Positions 63,040-64,000 of a DNA stretch of 64,000 nucleotides are shown in pieces. The position numbers were made by a program, and so were the translations under genes. Position 1 is the stretch's first letter; every line of letters begins with the position of its first letter. This DNA comes from Saxidomus purpurata (Eukaryota; Mollusca; Bivalvia; Venerida; Veneridae). The notes below the pieces were generated by a model that was given only the letters and a program-made list of their open reading frames with translations, was not told where the DNA came from and searched no databases. Location: positions 10,182,409 through 10,246,408 of the forward strand of contig JAFMSR010000007.1 in the NCBI GenBank assembly GCA_022818135.1, written 5' to 3'.

Positions 63040-64000
63040 AACTAAACTGTCAGGAGACTTTCATTGAGTAACCCTTTGAACACATGATATTTTCCAAATA
63101 CAAATTGAGAAGGTTAGGAGTTAATAAAAAGAACTTAAGGGGTAATTGTTGAAAATTAAAATAACAAGAAATTTTATTGATCCTGTTTTTCATGGAGAAT
63201 AACATATTACTAGCTAATTTCTGTAAAAATAATGATGGAAGAATGACTTTACTTTTTCGCAATATTAATCTTTAGGGGTACACTATAATATCTAGGTGCT
63301 AAATGCAGAATTAGTTAGAATTTTGGTATTGTAAACGTTTATGTATGTGGTGTATATTTTTAGAACAGATATCAATTTTTAATCTTTTCTAATGTAGTAT
63401 GTCATACTGTAGGATGAAAAATTAGAGATAGTGGTATTTCTATTATCATCTGAAAAAATATCATACTCCTTATTATTACCCCACCCACTTTCCTAAAATT
63501 CATTTTTTTCAATTTTTGATAAATGTATATTATCATGATAAAGGAATAACAAGGTTTTTTTTATAGATATTTTGCCTAAAGTTTGATTAAAACCTTTGTT
63601 TTAGAAATAAAAAATAAAAAACGGGGGTCAATGTGCATATAAGAAAGAAATTCAATAAAAAATGACAAACAAATCTTTTTTTAGATTTCGGTGAGCTTTG
63701 AGATATGACAGCATAGGTCAACAAAAACTGTTAAAGGAACTTGTTATTAATGTAATTTTATATCCTAACACTTCGTCTTGTAATAAAGATTGAATTAAGT
63801 AAATTTCTTAAACGGGTTTTCAGAAACGACTATTTTCGTACCCCTACCCCCATTTTGGCATTGGGCAAAATTGGGTTGGAAGATTGATTCACAGGAGAAA
63901 TAGATCTACGTATTTCAATATAGACAACCGTAAAATAATTGTTTTAGAATAAAAAAAAACGGCCAGTGAAATTCTTTATGTTAGCATGGTGTCACGAAGT
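63040..64000. other. Window end, nothing recognised
   Basis: AT-rich; no exon for the ZP C-terminus, no repeat with clear ends. The ZP transcript probably passes through here as intron. Confidence 0.4.

Overview
The window looks like nuclear DNA of a bivalve mollusc. It is AT-rich and intron-rich, with exons of about 20-460 bp bounded by GT-AG splice sites. It carries a secreted coiled-coil/C1q protein (a family greatly expanded in bivalves), tRNA-derived SINEs, hAT-, mariner- and LINE-type relics, and the tandem-repeat elements beginning 'aacaagagggccatgatgg' that are common in bivalve genomes. Genus-level placement is a guess (possibly a venerid-like clam). Nothing indicates a bacterial or viral origin.

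Left third (297-23654, minus strand): one complete gene, the E3 ubiquitin ligase CHFR. I assembled 19 exons by matching splice phase and family similarity: an N-terminal FHA domain, an acidic/lysine-rich linker with nuclear-localisation-like basic clusters, a C3HC4 RING finger, a cysteine-rich region and a C-terminal PBZ (poly-ADP-ribose-binding) zinc finger. The model sums to 2043 nt (680 aa), close to vertebrate CHFR. Its introns hold most of the striking repeats: a minisatellite full of TCAAGGTCA nuclear-receptor half-sites (4.57-6.19 kb), a ~145-bp tandem array (8.19-9.84 kb), an hAT MITE with perfect 8-bp target duplications (10.98-11.41 kb), a broken LINE (12.3-14.0 kb), a nested pair of hAT-like elements (14.6-15.4 kb) and a 27-bp minisatellite open on both strands (16.2-17.9 kb).

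Middle (23.7-52 kb): mostly repeats. The gene I trust is a two-exon C1q-domain protein on the plus strand (28792-30622), followed directly by a decayed mariner transposase. A truncated inverted copy of its first exon lies at about 36.87-37.18 kb without the C1q exon, and the flanking DNA has been duplicated in both orientations, so this is a locally reshuffled immune-type locus. Between the two copies is a small ORF on the minus strand (34312-34521) for a secreted, very cationic six-cysteine peptide that resembles an antimicrobial peptide. The rest is foldback elements, SINEs, LINE ends, an exact 324-bp direct duplication, and a G33 tract flanked by arms of opposite TTACG/CGTAA bias.

Right part (52099 to beyond 62033, plus strand): the 5' and central exons of a secreted zona-pellucida (ZP) domain protein, with signal peptide, eight ZP cysteines and an RRRR-S furin-type site. 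The C-terminal membrane-anchor exon was not found and probably lies beyond the window. No operon logic applies: CHFR (mitotic/DNA-damage ubiquitin signalling), the C1q protein (extracellular recognition) and the ZP protein (extracellular matrix or coat) are separate transcription units.
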